This document shows positions 1-7,745 of a stretch of DNA of 64,000 nucleotides, in pieces. Every line of letters begins with the position of its first letter. Within the stretch, counting starts at the first letter, position 1. The stretch is from Streptomyces sp. NBC_01317 (lineage in GTDB: Bacteria > Actinomycetota > Actinomycetes > Streptomycetales > Streptomycetaceae), in the NCBI RefSeq assembly GCF_035961655.1, contig NZ_CP108393.1:186001-250000 (forward strand), read 5' to 3'. The position numbers and the translations under genes were made by a program. The notes beneath the pieces are model-generated. The model had not been told where the DNA came from. It made no database searches and worked only from the letters and a program-made list of their open reading frames with translations.

Positions 1-1
1 C

Positions 2-349
2 CCGGACCCGGCCCTGTACGACCCGTCCCCGCCGCCCCAGGCCGCGCCCATGACGGGGCCCATGGTCGAGGAGAACGTCGTCTGGTCGTCGAGCATGGAC
101 TCCGTCCTGCTGTGGAGCTGGCAGTCCGGCCTCGACCTCCAGACGGTGGCCGGCGAGCTGGGACTCGACCTGCGGACCCTCCTGCTGCGCGTGCAGACGC
201 TCGCCGCCGACGGGCTGCTCACGTCCCCGTCCCCGTCGTCCGTCGACAACGGCCAGGCGGGGCGCCACCGCCGGCACTACGAGGAGGATCCCTACACGGC
301 CCTGTTCAGCCCGGCCCCCGCCTCGTTCCCCTCACCCGTCTACCGCTGA
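2..349 (+). CDS. C-terminal part of a hypothetical protein with a helix-turn-helix-like segment (5' end outside window)
   Basis: The reading frame is open from base 2 to the TGA at 347-349, so the start codon lies before the window. The visible part is about 115 residues. It opens with a Pro/Ala-rich stretch, followed by a segment (WSWQSGLDLQTVAGELGLDL) that reads like the first helices of a DNA-binding helix-turn-helix, then a Ser/Pro-rich tail. An internal ATG at 50 could start a 99-residue version, but upstream codons keep the same bias, so I prefer a truncated longer gene. It converges on the regulator that follows. I do not recognise the family. Confidence 0.5.
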   Translation, partial: PDPALYDPSPPPQAAPMTGPMVEENVVWSSSMDSVLLWSWQSGLDLQTVAGELGLDLRTLLLRVQTLAADGLLTSPSPSSVDNGQAGRHRRHYEEDPYTALFSPAPASFPSPVYR

Positions 350-875
350 TCCCGCCCTCCCTCGTCTCCCTCCTCCCCCAGTCCCCGGTCCGGCCGTCCG
401 CGCAGGTAGTTGTAGACCGTGGCGCGTGAGACCCCGAGGAACTGGGCGAGGGTCTGTACGGAGTGCTTGACCTGGAGGAAGCCCCGCGCCTGGAGGGAAC
501 GGACCAGTTCCTTCCGGGCGGCGGGCCCCAGGGCGCGCGGGGCGAGACGTCCAGGTTGAGACAGATGGCCGCGACGAACCGGCCCTCGCCGTTCCTGATC
601 CCGATCGAGGTGCTCTTGGCGGCCCTGCCGCCGGGGACGCGGTCGGGGTGGTTCTGGAGGACGTCGGGGTAGCCGGGGTCCTGGATGCGGGCGAGGCCCA
701 GTTCGGTGGCGAGGTCGCCCACCCGACGGCCGGACAGCCCGCCCTCGACCGCCCGTACGGCGTGCTCCGGGTCGCGCAGGTCGTGCAGGACGACCTCGCA
801 CAGCCCCGGGAACATCCGGCCGAGCGCGACGACGGTCTTCTCGGACTCCCGCAGCAGCTCGTCCTCGTCGCTCAC
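340..875 (-). pseudogene. DauR/YheO-type transcriptional regulator, split by a frameshift
   Basis: The protein starts at GTG 875, overlapping the stop of the upstream PLP-enzyme gene by 4 nt (GTGA), so the two were translationally coupled. The first frame encodes a YheO-like PAS domain (FPGLCEVVLHDLRDPEHAV, then AAICLNLDVS). Near 545-555 the homologous sequence jumps to another frame, which carries the expected C-terminal HTH_22 helix-turn-helix (LAQFLGVSRATVYNYLRG) and stops at 340. The span is 536 nt, one base short of a codon multiple, in a very GC-rich run. This is either a real one-base lesion that uncouples sensor and DNA-binding domain or a sequencing error. In this family the PAS and HTH domains are normally contiguous, as in the D-arginine regulator DauR. 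Confidence 0.75.
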
Positions 876-2065
876 GCGGTCCTCCCGGTCCCCTCGCCCC
901 GTCCTGGCGACCCGTTCCCGTCGTCCTCCCCGGCGACCAGCCGTCCCATCACGGCGGGGGCCTTGAGCCCGGACCCGGTCAGCACCACGACCGTGGTCTG
1001 TCCCGGCCTGATGACCCCCCGGGCCGTGAAGAGGTCGATCGCCGCGGCGGCGGTCGCGCTGGTCGGCTCCGCGTAGAGCCCCTTGGCGGCGAGCCGGCGG
1101 ACGGCGGACACGATGTCCGCCTCGGGGACCGCCGCCATGTCGCCCTCGGACCGCCTGATCGCCCGCAGCACCTCGGGGAGCCGTACGGGCCGCCGGATGG
1201 AGGCGCCCTCGGCGATGGTCGGCGCGTGGTCGACCGGTACGGGAGTCTCGCCCCCGGCCTGGAAACTGGCGTGCAGAGGGGCGCAGTTGGCGGGCTGGGC
1301 GACGAGCAGCCGGGGCAGGCGGCGGATTTGGCCGGCCGCCAGGAGTTCGGAGAAGCCCAGGTCGCAGCCGAGGACCACACTGCCCGCGCCGGCGACCGTG
1401 ACGACGTTGTCGGGCGCGGTGAAGCCGAGATCCTCCCAGAGTTCGTACGCGAGGGTCTTGACGCCCTGAAGGAAGAACGGGTGCCAGTTGTGGCTGGCGT
1501 AGGGGGTGTCGGCCGAACGGCGGACCGCCTCGGCCGCCGTCGCGTCCCGGTCGCCCGGCACGAGGCGCACCCGCGCTCCGTACGCGCGGCTCTGGAGGAT
1601 CTTCGCCTCCGACGTCGACTCGGGTACGAGGATCTCGGCGCCCAGGCCCGCGGCAGCGGAGTAGGCCGCGACGGAGGCGCCTCCGTTGCCCGAGCTGTCC
1701 TCGATCACGTCCGTGACGCCCTGCCCCGCCAGGTGGGAGATCATCACGCTCGTCCCGCGGTCCTTGAAGCTGCCCGTCGGGCTGAACCACTCCAGCTTGA
1801 AGGAGACCTGGACCGCGCCCCAGGAGGAGGCGAGGAGCGGCGTACCGCCCTCACCGAGCGAGACCGGGTGGTCCACCGCGACGGGCAGGGCGGCGCGGTA
1901 GCGCCAGAGCGAGCGGGTGCCGGTGTCCAGGTCGTCGCGGCCGATGCCCGGCAGGGGGGTCACGGTCAGGGGCGCGCCGTCGTCGCCGCGCCAGCGGCGG
2001 CCGGTCAGCGGGTAGGTCCTGCCCGACCGCTCGTCGAGGTAGCGGGGCGGTGTCGGACGTTCCAT
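872..2065 (-). CDS. Threonine-synthase-like PLP-dependent beta-family enzyme
   Basis: This 397-residue protein belongs to fold-type II PLP enzymes, which catalyse beta-elimination or replacement on hydroxy-amino acids. The likely PLP lysine is in GSFKDRGTS, the substrate/cofactor loop is EDSSGNGGASVAAY, and a Gly-rich phosphate-binding loop is seen as AGAGSVVLG. The N-terminal part (YLDERSGRTYPL) resembles threonine synthase. The ATG at 2065 has an AAGGGC ribosome site about 9 nt upstream and is preferred to the in-frame ATG at 2101. The coupled DauR-like regulator suggests catabolism of an amino acid (threonine, diaminopropionate or a D-amino acid) rather than housekeeping threonine synthesis. 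Exact substrate unknown. Confidence 0.75.
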   Translation of the reverse strand: MERPTPPRYLDERSGRTYPLTGRRWRGDDGAPLTVTPLPGIGRDDLDTGTRSLWRYRAALPVAVDHPVSLGEGGTPLLASSWGAVQVSFKLEWFSPTGSFKDRGTSVMISHLAGQGVTDVIEDSSGNGGASVAAYSAAAGLGAEILVPESTSEAKILQSRAYGARVRLVPGDRDATAAEAVRRSADTPYASHNWHPFFLQGVKTLAYELWEDLGFTAPDNVVTVAGAGSVVLGCDLGFSELLAAGQIRRLPRLLVAQPANCAPLHASFQAGGETPVPVDHAPTIAEGASIRRPVRLPEVLRAIRRSEGDMAAVPEADIVSAVRRLAAKGLYAEPTSATAAAAIDLFTARGVIRPGQTTVVVLTGSGLKAPAVMGRLVAGEDDGNGSPGRGEGTGRTA

Positions 2066-2082
2066 GGTCGGCTGCCCTTCGA

Positions 2083-2109
2083 ACGGTGGGACGGGTCGCA
2101 CGGTGGGAC
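2083..2109. repeat. Tandem 10-bp direct repeats in the divergent promoter region
   Basis: ACGGTGGGAC occurs twice, at 2083-2092 and 2100-2109, 17 bp apart start to start, just upstream of the PLP-enzyme start. Direct repeats at such spacing often bind a regulator dimer. The neighbouring DauR-like regulator is an obvious but unproven candidate. Confidence 0.4.
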
Positions 2110-2293
2110 CAGTTGGACGAAAAATACAGGGCTGGCCCCTTCGTCGAGACGCAGCGCGTGGTCGCGGTCACCTCCCGCTCTCCGCGCCCGCCGTTTCCTT
2201 TGGCCTGATCGTTCGTTGTGCTGGCCGGCGCCTGCCACTTTTGTCGGAGCCGTGAAGCGAACGCCACTGACACATGGCGGGGATGGAGTCGAG

Positions 2294-3157
2294 ATGAGCC
2301 CGGTGACCGGCGAGAAGCGGCGCATCGATGTGGACGGCACCAGGATCGCGTTCGTCGAAGCGGGACAGGGCGACCCGATCGTCTTCCTCCACGGCAACCC
2401 GACCTCGTCGTACGTGTGGCGCAATGTGATGCCCCACGTCACGGGACTCGGCCGCTGCCTGGCACCCGACCTGCCCGGAATGGGCGACTCGGACCCGCTG
2501 CCCGGGCGCGGCATGCGACTGGCCGACCACGCCGCCTTCCTGGAGCGCCTGCTGGACCGGCTGGACGTCCGGGAGCGCGTCGTGCTCGTGGTGCACGACT
2601 GGGGCTCGGTGCTCGGCTTCGACTGGGCGCGCCGTCACCCCGACGCGGTACGCGGCATCGCGTACATGGAAGCGATCGTGGCGCCGTTGACGCCGGCGCA
2701 CTTCGCCGACGGGGGCGAGTTCATCGGACGCGTTCGCGGTCCCGAGGGGGAAAAGCTCGTCCTCGACGACAATGTGTTCATCGAGAGCTTCCTTCCCGGT
2801 GGCGTTCTGCGCGAGCTCACCCCGGAGGAACTGGACGTCTACCGCCGCCCTTGGCGCGAGCCCGGCGAAGCACGCCGCCAGATGCTGGTCTGGCCGCGCG
2901 AGCTGCCCCTCGACGGCGAGCCCGCCGACGTCACCGCCGTGGTCGAGGCCAACGCGGCCTGGCTCCGTACCACGCCGGTGCCGAAGCTGTTCGTCGACGC
3001 CGAGCCCGGCCAGTTCCTCACCGGCGACCCTCGCGAGCAGTGCCGCACCTGGCCCCACCAGCGCGAGCTCAGCGTTCCGGGAATCCACTTCGTCCAGGAG
3101 GACGCCCCCGACCGGATCGGCGCCGCCCTCGCGGCATGGCTGCCCGAGCTGCCCTGA
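2294..3157 (+). CDS. Haloalkane dehalogenase (HLD-II-like alpha/beta hydrolase)
   Basis: A 287-residue alpha/beta hydrolase that would hydrolyse carbon-halogen bonds of haloalkanes in the cytoplasm. The complete subfamily II set is visible: nucleophile Asp102 and halide-binding Trp103 in VVHDWGS, the second halide ligand Asn35 in FLHGNPTSS, catalytic acid Glu126 after strand 6 (AYMEAIV) and base His265 (GIHFVQEDAPD). The cap domain lies around residues 130-220. Start ATG 2294 has GGAG five bases upstream. Upstream codons in the same frame lack this ribosome site and read as noise. The gene is single, divergent from the PLP enzyme, and no dedicated regulator is adjacent. Some family members are luciferases or epoxide hydrolases, but the Asn/Trp pair favours dehalogenase. 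Confidence 0.88.
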   Translation: MSPVTGEKRRIDVDGTRIAFVEAGQGDPIVFLHGNPTSSYVWRNVMPHVTGLGRCLAPDLPGMGDSDPLPGRGMRLADHAAFLERLLDRLDVRERVVLVVHDWGSVLGFDWARRHPDAVRGIAYMEAIVAPLTPAHFADGGEFIGRVRGPEGEKLVLDDNVFIESFLPGGVLRELTPEELDVYRRPWREPGEARRQMLVWPRELPLDGEPADVTAVVEANAAWLRTTPVPKLFVDAEPGQFLTGDPREQCRTWPHQRELSVPGIHFVQEDAPDRIGAALAAWLPELP

Positions 3158-3210
3158 CCGCGTGCGTTCCACGCCCCGGCGGGTCACCCCGCACGCAGGA
3201 CGGGCGGGTG

Positions 3211-4206
3211 TTACGGGCGGCTGCGGACGGTCGAGGAGCCGGTGACGGCACCTTGCGCCCACGCCATCGCGGAGGCGTGGCCGAACAGTCCGGGCATGCC
3301 GCCCGTGTGGAGGAAGACAGTGCGCTGTCCCGGCCGTACGTCCCCCTCGGCGACCGCCGCGATCAGACCAGCCATGGCGCGGCCCGTGTACACCGGGTCC
3401 AGCACCACCCCCTCCGCGCGCGCCGTCGTCGTGAGCGCGTCCGTCACGGCGTCGGTGAGGTCCGCGTACCCCGCGCCGATCTGGTCACGGCGCAGACGCA
3501 GCGCGTGCGGAGCCCGCGCCCCGGGCCCCGCGAGGCCGGCGACGAAGTCCGAGACGACCTGGACGGGATCGGTGACGGCTCCGACGTCCACGCCGAGGAC
3601 CCGGTCCGCGCCGAGCGCGTGGACCAGGCCCGCCATCGTCCCGCCGGATCCCATCGCGACCACCACCGTCGCCAGGCCGGGAGCCTGAGCCAGCAGTTCG
3701 TGCCCCGCTTCCGCGTATCCCCGGGCGGCGAGAACACTCGACCCGCCGAACGGGATCACGGCGGGCTCGGCGCCCTGGGCGCGCAGCTCCTCCGCGACCT
3801 CGTTCAGGACGGCGTCCAGACCCGCCTGGTCGACGTCGCCCGCCCAGACGATCCGGGCGCCGAGGATGCCGTCGAGCGCGATGTTCCCGCTCACCGCGAC
3901 GGGCGGTGAGCCTTTCAGTACGAGGACGGCGTCCATGCCGAGGCGCGCCGCGGCGGCGGCCGTGAGCCTGGCGTGGTTGCTCTGCGGTGCGCCGCTGGTG
4001 ACCAGGGTCCTGGCGCCCTGCCGGAGGGCCGCTCCCGCGGTCCACTCCAGCTTCCGCACCTTGTTGCCGCCGCCCGCGAGACCGGTGAGGTCGTCGCGTT
4101 TGATCCAGAGGTCGTCCGGTTCCAGCCCGATGAGCCGGGCGAGGCGCGGCGCCGGCTCCAGCGGGGTGGGCCAGGTGCCGAGCCGTACGGGAGTCTCGTC
4201 ACTCAT
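3211..4206 (-). CDS. D-cysteine desulfhydrase / ACC deaminase-family enzyme
   Basis: A 331-residue PLP enzyme of the 1-aminocyclopropane-1-carboxylate deaminase/D-cysteine desulfhydrase family. Signatures are LWIKRDDLTGLAGGGNKVRK, containing the PLP lysine (about residue 49), GAPQSNHARL for substrate binding, and GSGGTMAGL for the cofactor phosphate. The start at ATG 4206 follows a GAGAG ribosome site. A longer frame to 4257 has no better site. True ACC deaminases have specific Lys/Tyr/Glu residues around the active site that I cannot confirm by eye, so D-cysteine desulfhydrase is the safer label. It stands alone between the dehalogenase and the PRPP synthetase, which it follows by 62 bp on the same strand. 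Confidence 0.78.
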   Translation of the reverse strand: MSDETPVRLGTWPTPLEPAPRLARLIGLEPDDLWIKRDDLTGLAGGGNKVRKLEWTAGAALRQGARTLVTSGAPQSNHARLTAAAAARLGMDAVLVLKGSPPVAVSGNIALDGILGARIVWAGDVDQAGLDAVLNEVAEELRAQGAEPAVIPFGGSSVLAARGYAEAGHELLAQAPGLATVVVAMGSGGTMAGLVHALGADRVLGVDVGAVTDPVQVVSDFVAGLAGPGARAPHALRLRRDQIGAGYADLTDAVTDALTTTARAEGVVLDPVYTGRAMAGLIAAVAEGDVRPGQRTVFLHTGGMPGLFGHASAMAWAQGAVTGSSTVRSRP

Positions 4207-4268
4207 CCGGCTCTCTCGATCGGATCGCGGGGAAGGTTCCTCAAGGGCAAAGGGCAACGGTGAACGGG

Positions 4269-5219
4269 TCAGGTCGTGTGGGCGTCGAACAGGGCGCTGA
4301 CCGACTCTCCGTTGTGGATGCGCCGGACGGCCTCCGCGAGGGCCGGGGCGATCGAGAGGACCCGCAGCTTCTCGGTGTGATCCTCCAGCGGGATCGGCAC
4401 CGTGTTCGTGCAGACGATCTCCAGCACGTCCGGCTGCGCGGAGAGGCGCTTGAGGGCGCCGGCGGAGAACAGCCCGTGCGTACAGGCGACCCGGATCGAG
4501 CGGGGCTTCATCTCGCGCAGCCGGTCGAGGAGTTCGAGGACCGTGCTGCCCTTGGCGATCTCGTCGTCCAGCACGATGACGTCGCGGTCGGTGACATCAC
4601 CGATGACCGCGCTGATGCTGACCCGGTCGTCCGCGAAGCGCTGCTTGGCGCCCGCCGCCACCTGCGCGCCGAGCATCCGGGCGAAGGCCGCGGCCTCCTT
4701 GGCGTTGCCGAGGTCGGGCGAGACGACGGTGGTCCGCGACAGGTCGTAGTCGTGGAAGTGCGCGGCCAGTTCCCGCAGGGCGTGCAGGTGGTCGACCGGT
4801 ACGGAGAAGAAGCCGTGCATCTGGGGCGAGTGCAGGGTCATCGCCAGCACCCGGCTCGCTCCCGCCGTCACCATGAGATCGGCGACCAGCCGGCCGCCGA
4901 TGGAGATCCGCGGCGCGTCCTTCTTGTCCGAGCGCGCGTACGCGTAGTGGGGCATGACCACGGTGATACGGCTGGCCGACGCGCCCCGGGCGGCGTCGCA
5001 CATCAGCAGCAGTTCGACGAGGTTCTCCTGGACCGGGGTGACCAGGGGCTGGATCAGGAAGACGTCCCGCTCCCGGCAGTTGGCCTGGAGCTGCACCTCC
5101 AGACAGTCGTTGGCGAACCGACTGGTGCGTACGGGGCTGAGCGGAACGCCCAGGTGCCCGCACACCTCGGCCGCCAACTCGGGATGTGCACTACCGCTGA
5201 ATACAGCGATGTCTCGCAC
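4269..5219 (-). CDS. prs: Ribose-phosphate pyrophosphokinase paralogue with a divergent PRPP loop
   Basis: Makes PRPP from ribose 5-phosphate and ATP. The 316-residue protein has the two-Rossmann PRPP synthetase layout: FSGSAHPELA at the N-terminus, MPHYAYARSDKKDAPR (catalytic flexible loop), GFFSVPVDHL, VVSPDLGNAKEA and the PRPP loop. That loop reads DDEIAKGST, where housekeeping enzymes usually have a DDxxxTGGT pattern, so this is probably a second, specialised paralogue. I chose GTG 5219 because AGGAG lies 8 nt upstream; the in-frame ATG at 5237 would have no ribosome site. It may serve nucleotide or cofactor demand of a nearby pathway, but no partner genes are evident. Confidence 0.82.
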   Translation of the reverse strand: MRDIAVFSGSAHPELAAEVCGHLGVPLSPVRTSRFANDCLEVQLQANCRERDVFLIQPLVTPVQENLVELLLMCDAARGASASRITVVMPHYAYARSDKKDAPRISIGGRLVADLMVTAGASRVLAMTLHSPQMHGFFSVPVDHLHALRELAAHFHDYDLSRTTVVSPDLGNAKEAAAFARMLGAQVAAGAKQRFADDRVSISAVIGDVTDRDVIVLDDEIAKGSTVLELLDRLREMKPRSIRVACTHGLFSAGALKRLSAQPDVLEIVCTNTVPIPLEDHTEKLRVLSIAPALAEAVRRIHNGESVSALFDAHTT

Positions 5220-5225
5220 GAAAAC

Positions 5226-5233
5226 GGCTCCTC
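5226..5233 (-). promoter_or_regulatory. Ribosome binding site that fixes the prs start
   Basis: On the minus strand CGAGGAG precedes GTG 5219 with an 8-nt gap. The site lies inside the 6-codon extension to ATG 5237, which itself has no purine-rich site, so the GTG is the likely start. Confidence 0.6.
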
Positions 5234-5263
5234 GCATGATCGACCGGGGGTCCGTGGGTCATG

Positions 5264-6490
5264 CTACCGGCCGCTTCCGGACGCCGGATCCCCGGCCGGT
5301 CCGAGAGCCGCGGCGATCCGCTCCGGCCGCAGACCGGGCGCGAGAGCCAGCGTGACGATGACGGACGCCAGGGCCATGACCGTGATCGCCGTGGCGGGCA
5401 AAGTGTACTGCGCGACCGCCCCGGCGAGGGCCGCCGCCACCCCCTGCATGGTCAGCCGCCCGGAGGTGTCGAGGCCGAGGGCCTGCCCCTGGATGTCGTC
5501 CGGGGTCAGCGCGATCAGGCTCTCCTGGAGCAGCAGGCTCGACGCGAAACCGATCGAGGCGAGGGTGGCGGCCGCCGCCGCGAAGGGCGCCGCAGGGTGG
5601 CACACGAACACCAGGTAGGGCAGGGCGAGCAACAGGCGCAGCGGGGCGCCCAGCCGCTCGCGCCGGCGCGGGGGCAGGAAGCGGCCGGCGAGGGTGTCGC
5701 CGATGAGCATCCCGAAGGCCGCGCAGGCGAAGAGCAGACCCGCGTTCCGGGGGTCGTAGGGGACGAAGAGGGATTCGCAGCCGACTATCAGCCCGTTGGG
5801 CACCCACAGGGCCAGGAAGACCGTGCGCCGGGCGGGCGACGACCAGAGCCGGCTGTTGGTACGCCACGTCTCGGCGACCGAGGGTCTTCCGGCGGTACGG
5901 GGCGGGCGGGACGAGAGCCCGGCGGCGGCGAGGACCGCGGAGGCGGCGCCGAGGGCGGCGGCGGTGAGCAGGGCCCCGCGTGGGGAGAGGACCGCGAGCA
6001 GGACGCCGCCGGTGGCGTACCCGGCGATCTGCATGGTGCCGACGGACATGTTGAGGACGGAACGGCCCAGCAGGTAGCCGTCCTTGGGGAGGATCTCGCT
6101 CAGCAGCCCGTAGCGCACCCCGCCGCCGACCGAGGTGACCAGGCCCTCGACGAGGAGGACCGTGAAGACGGCCCACAGCGGCAGGCCCGGTACGGCCAGG
6201 ACAGCGGTGCCCGCGCCGACGACCAGGGCCACGGCGGTCATCGCGGAGCGCGGAGGCAGCCGGTCGGCCGCGGACAGCAGCAGGGTCGCGCCGAGCACCT
6301 GCGCCAGGGAGGGGCCGAACATGCTGAGGGCCGAGAGCAGGGCGGAGCCGGTGGACCGGAACACGAGCGTGGCCAGGGCCAGTCCGCCGACGGTCGTGGC
6401 GGCGACCTGCACGGAGCAGGTCAGGAAGAAGGGGGTGAACTCAGGGGTGCGGAAGAGCTGCCCGTAGGTGCGCATGGACGGCAGTCTCAT
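5264..6490 (-). CDS. MFS transporter (multidrug/drug-efflux-like)
   Basis: A 408-residue polytopic membrane protein with about 10-12 hydrophobic segments, an N-terminal half rich in small residues (TTVGGLALATLVFRSTGSAL) and the conserved Gly/Arg-rich loop of the Major Facilitator Superfamily between helices 2 and 3 (SAADRLPPRSAMTAV). It is divergently transcribed from an ArsR-type regulator, with only 45 bp between the two ATGs. This arrangement usually means the regulator represses the pump until a ligand binds. Start ATG 6490 is chosen; ATG 6475 is an alternative five codons in. Substrate unknown. Confidence 0.8.
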   Translation of the reverse strand: MRLPSMRTYGQLFRTPEFTPFFLTCSVQVAATTVGGLALATLVFRSTGSALLSALSMFGPSLAQVLGATLLLSAADRLPPRSAMTAVALVVGAGTAVLAVPGLPLWAVFTVLLVEGLVTSVGGGVRYGLLSEILPKDGYLLGRSVLNMSVGTMQIAGYATGGVLLAVLSPRGALLTAAALGAASAVLAAAGLSSRPPRTAGRPSVAETWRTNSRLWSSPARRTVFLALWVPNGLIVGCESLFVPYDPRNAGLLFACAAFGMLIGDTLAGRFLPPRRRERLGAPLRLLLALPYLVFVCHPAAPFAAAAATLASIGFASSLLLQESLIALTPDDIQGQALGLDTSGRLTMQGVAAALAGAVAQYTLPATAITVMALASVIVTLALAPGLRPERIAAALGPAGDPASGSGR

Positions 6491-6514
6491 CAGGGCCGTA
6501 CCCGCGGCGTTATT

Positions 6515-6534
6515 GTTTCGCGTGGAGGCGAAAC
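6515..6534. promoter_or_regulatory. Palindromic operator between MFS pump and ArsR regulator
   Basis: A perfect inverted repeat with 7-bp arms (GTTTCGC at 6515-6521, GCGAAAC at 6528-6534) and a 6-bp spacer lies in the 45-bp divergent gap. The spacer and right arm include GGAGG, the ribosome site of the regulator, so bound protein would block regulator expression directly and pump transcription from the other side. Confidence 0.7.
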
Positions 6535-6535
6535 C

Positions 6536-7534
6536 ATGGGCTGGTGGCAGATCGGTACGGACACCCTGGCGGGCAGCCGGTTCGTGATCTCGCCACTGGC
6601 GGAGACCACGGCGAGCCTGTTCGCCCTGGAGCGGGGCGCTCCGGCGCACCCGGGCGAGCGGGGGTGGTTCGACGCCCACGGGCCGGCGTACCGGGAGCGG
6701 CTGGCGGCCGATCCGCAGGCCGCGGAGCTGGTGCGGGCGGCGCGGGGGAACGGATGGAACGCGGACTTCATGACGCCCACCCCCGGGGCGCACCCGGCCC
6801 CCGTGCCGGAGGGTGACGGGAGCGCGGCGTTCACGCGGGAGCTGGCCCGGATCAGGGAGACCTCGCCGGAGGCCGTACGGGCGGATCTGGCGGTGGCCCA
6901 GGGCCGGCCGGTCCCGGAACGGCTGATCCGGTCCGATCCGGCGGGGCGCGTCGCCGACCTTCTGGAGTGGGTCTGGACGGAGACGGTCCTGCCGTACTGG
7001 CCGGCCCGGCGGCGGATCTGTGAGGCCGATGTGGTCGCGCGGACCCGGCAGCTGACGCTCGGGGGCTGGGCCGCCGCCCTGGACGACATGCGTCCGCGCA
7101 TGCGCTGGCTCGGGGAGGGGCGGTTGCAGATCAACACCCGCGCGTACCCGCCTCGCGAAGTGACCGACGCGCAGCTGGTGTTCGTGCCCGTCACGCCCCG
7201 GTCGGGGTGGGTCTGCTGGGAGGAGCCGCCGCACCGCTACGCCGTGGTGTACCCCTGTACGGGCCCGGCGGCCGGGCCGGGCGGGGCGGCCGAGCCGGAG
7301 GCGCTGGGCCGGCTGCTCGGGTCGTTCCGGGCGCGGGTCCTGCTGTTGCTCGACACCCCCAAGAGCACGACGCAGTTGGTGGGGCTGACCGGTATGGCGC
7401 TCGGTTCGGTGGGCCGCCACCTCAAGGTGCTGCTCGACGCCCGTCTGGTGGTCAGGCAGCGGGCGGGGCGGTCGGTGCTCTACTGCCGTACGGCGGCCGG
7501 GGACGGCCTGGTGGCGGCGCAGAGCGAGGCGTGA
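6536..7534 (+). CDS. ArsR-family transcriptional regulator with long N-terminal domain
   Basis: 332 residues. The C-terminal about 80 residues form a winged helix (LLLLDTPKSTTQLVGLTG, then GSVGRHLKVLLDARLVVRQR, then a wing GRSVLYCRT) typical of ArsR/HTH_20 regulators. The preceding 240 residues (RFVISPLAETTASLFAL at the start) are the DUF5937-like module often found in Streptomyces ArsR proteins and probably carry ligand or dimer functions. The ATG at 6536 follows GGAGGCGAAACC. The operator palindrome overlaps this ribosome site, consistent with autorepression and control of the divergent MFS pump. The ligand cannot be read from sequence; the metal-binding Cys pair of classical ArsR is absent. 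Confidence 0.78.
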   Translation: MGWWQIGTDTLAGSRFVISPLAETTASLFALERGAPAHPGERGWFDAHGPAYRERLAADPQAAELVRAARGNGWNADFMTPTPGAHPAPVPEGDGSAAFTRELARIRETSPEAVRADLAVAQGRPVPERLIRSDPAGRVADLLEWVWTETVLPYWPARRRICEADVVARTRQLTLGGWAAALDDMRPRMRWLGEGRLQINTRAYPPREVTDAQLVFVPVTPRSGWVCWEEPPHRYAVVYPCTGPAAGPGGAAEPEALGRLLGSFRARVLLLLDTPKSTTQLVGLTGMALGSVGRHLKVLLDARLVVRQRAGRSVLYCRTAAGDGLVAAQSEA

Positions 7535-7589
7535 GCGGTTGTCATCCGGCTCGACGGGCCTCAACACTCCCGTGATCGCATGCGAGTTC

Positions 7590-7604
7590 GAACACATCGT
7601 GTTC
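7590..7604. promoter_or_regulatory. Perfect palindrome GAACAC-N3-GTGTTC
   Basis: A 15-bp perfect inverted repeat sits in the 211-bp gap after the ArsR gene and upstream of the peptidoglycan-binding protein gene. A TTGACC hexamer follows at 7610-7615. It resembles a dimeric regulator site but is not the LexA pattern (GAAC-N4-GTTC). Regulator unknown. Confidence 0.45.
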
Positions 7605-7745
7605 TTGTTTTGACCCTTTCCCCTTCCATATGACCGGTTATCGCTCTCCCTGATGACTGATTGTGACTCTTTTCGGGACCGGGAAGCGCTGCGCAAAGCA
7701 GCGGCGGCTCTGCATAATCGCTGCGTCCCCAGGAAGGAAACGTCC

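Noticed and set aside
1226..2293. Long upstream extension of the haloalkane dehalogenase frame
   Set aside because: It is antisense to the intact PLP-enzyme gene, has no family features and no ribosome site; the ATG at 2294 fits the family length.
2218..3909. 563-residue plus-strand frame
   Set aside because: Arg/Pro-rich low-complexity product overlapping the dehalogenase and the desulfhydrase; a GC-rich shadow frame.
7590..7604. LexA/SOS box
   Set aside because: The spacing (GAAC-N7-GTTC) does not fit the actinobacterial GAAC-N4-GTTC box.
6541..7696. Minus-strand extension upstream of the MFS gene
   Set aside because: It is antisense to the ArsR gene and has no membrane or other domain pattern; the MFS protein starts at 6490.
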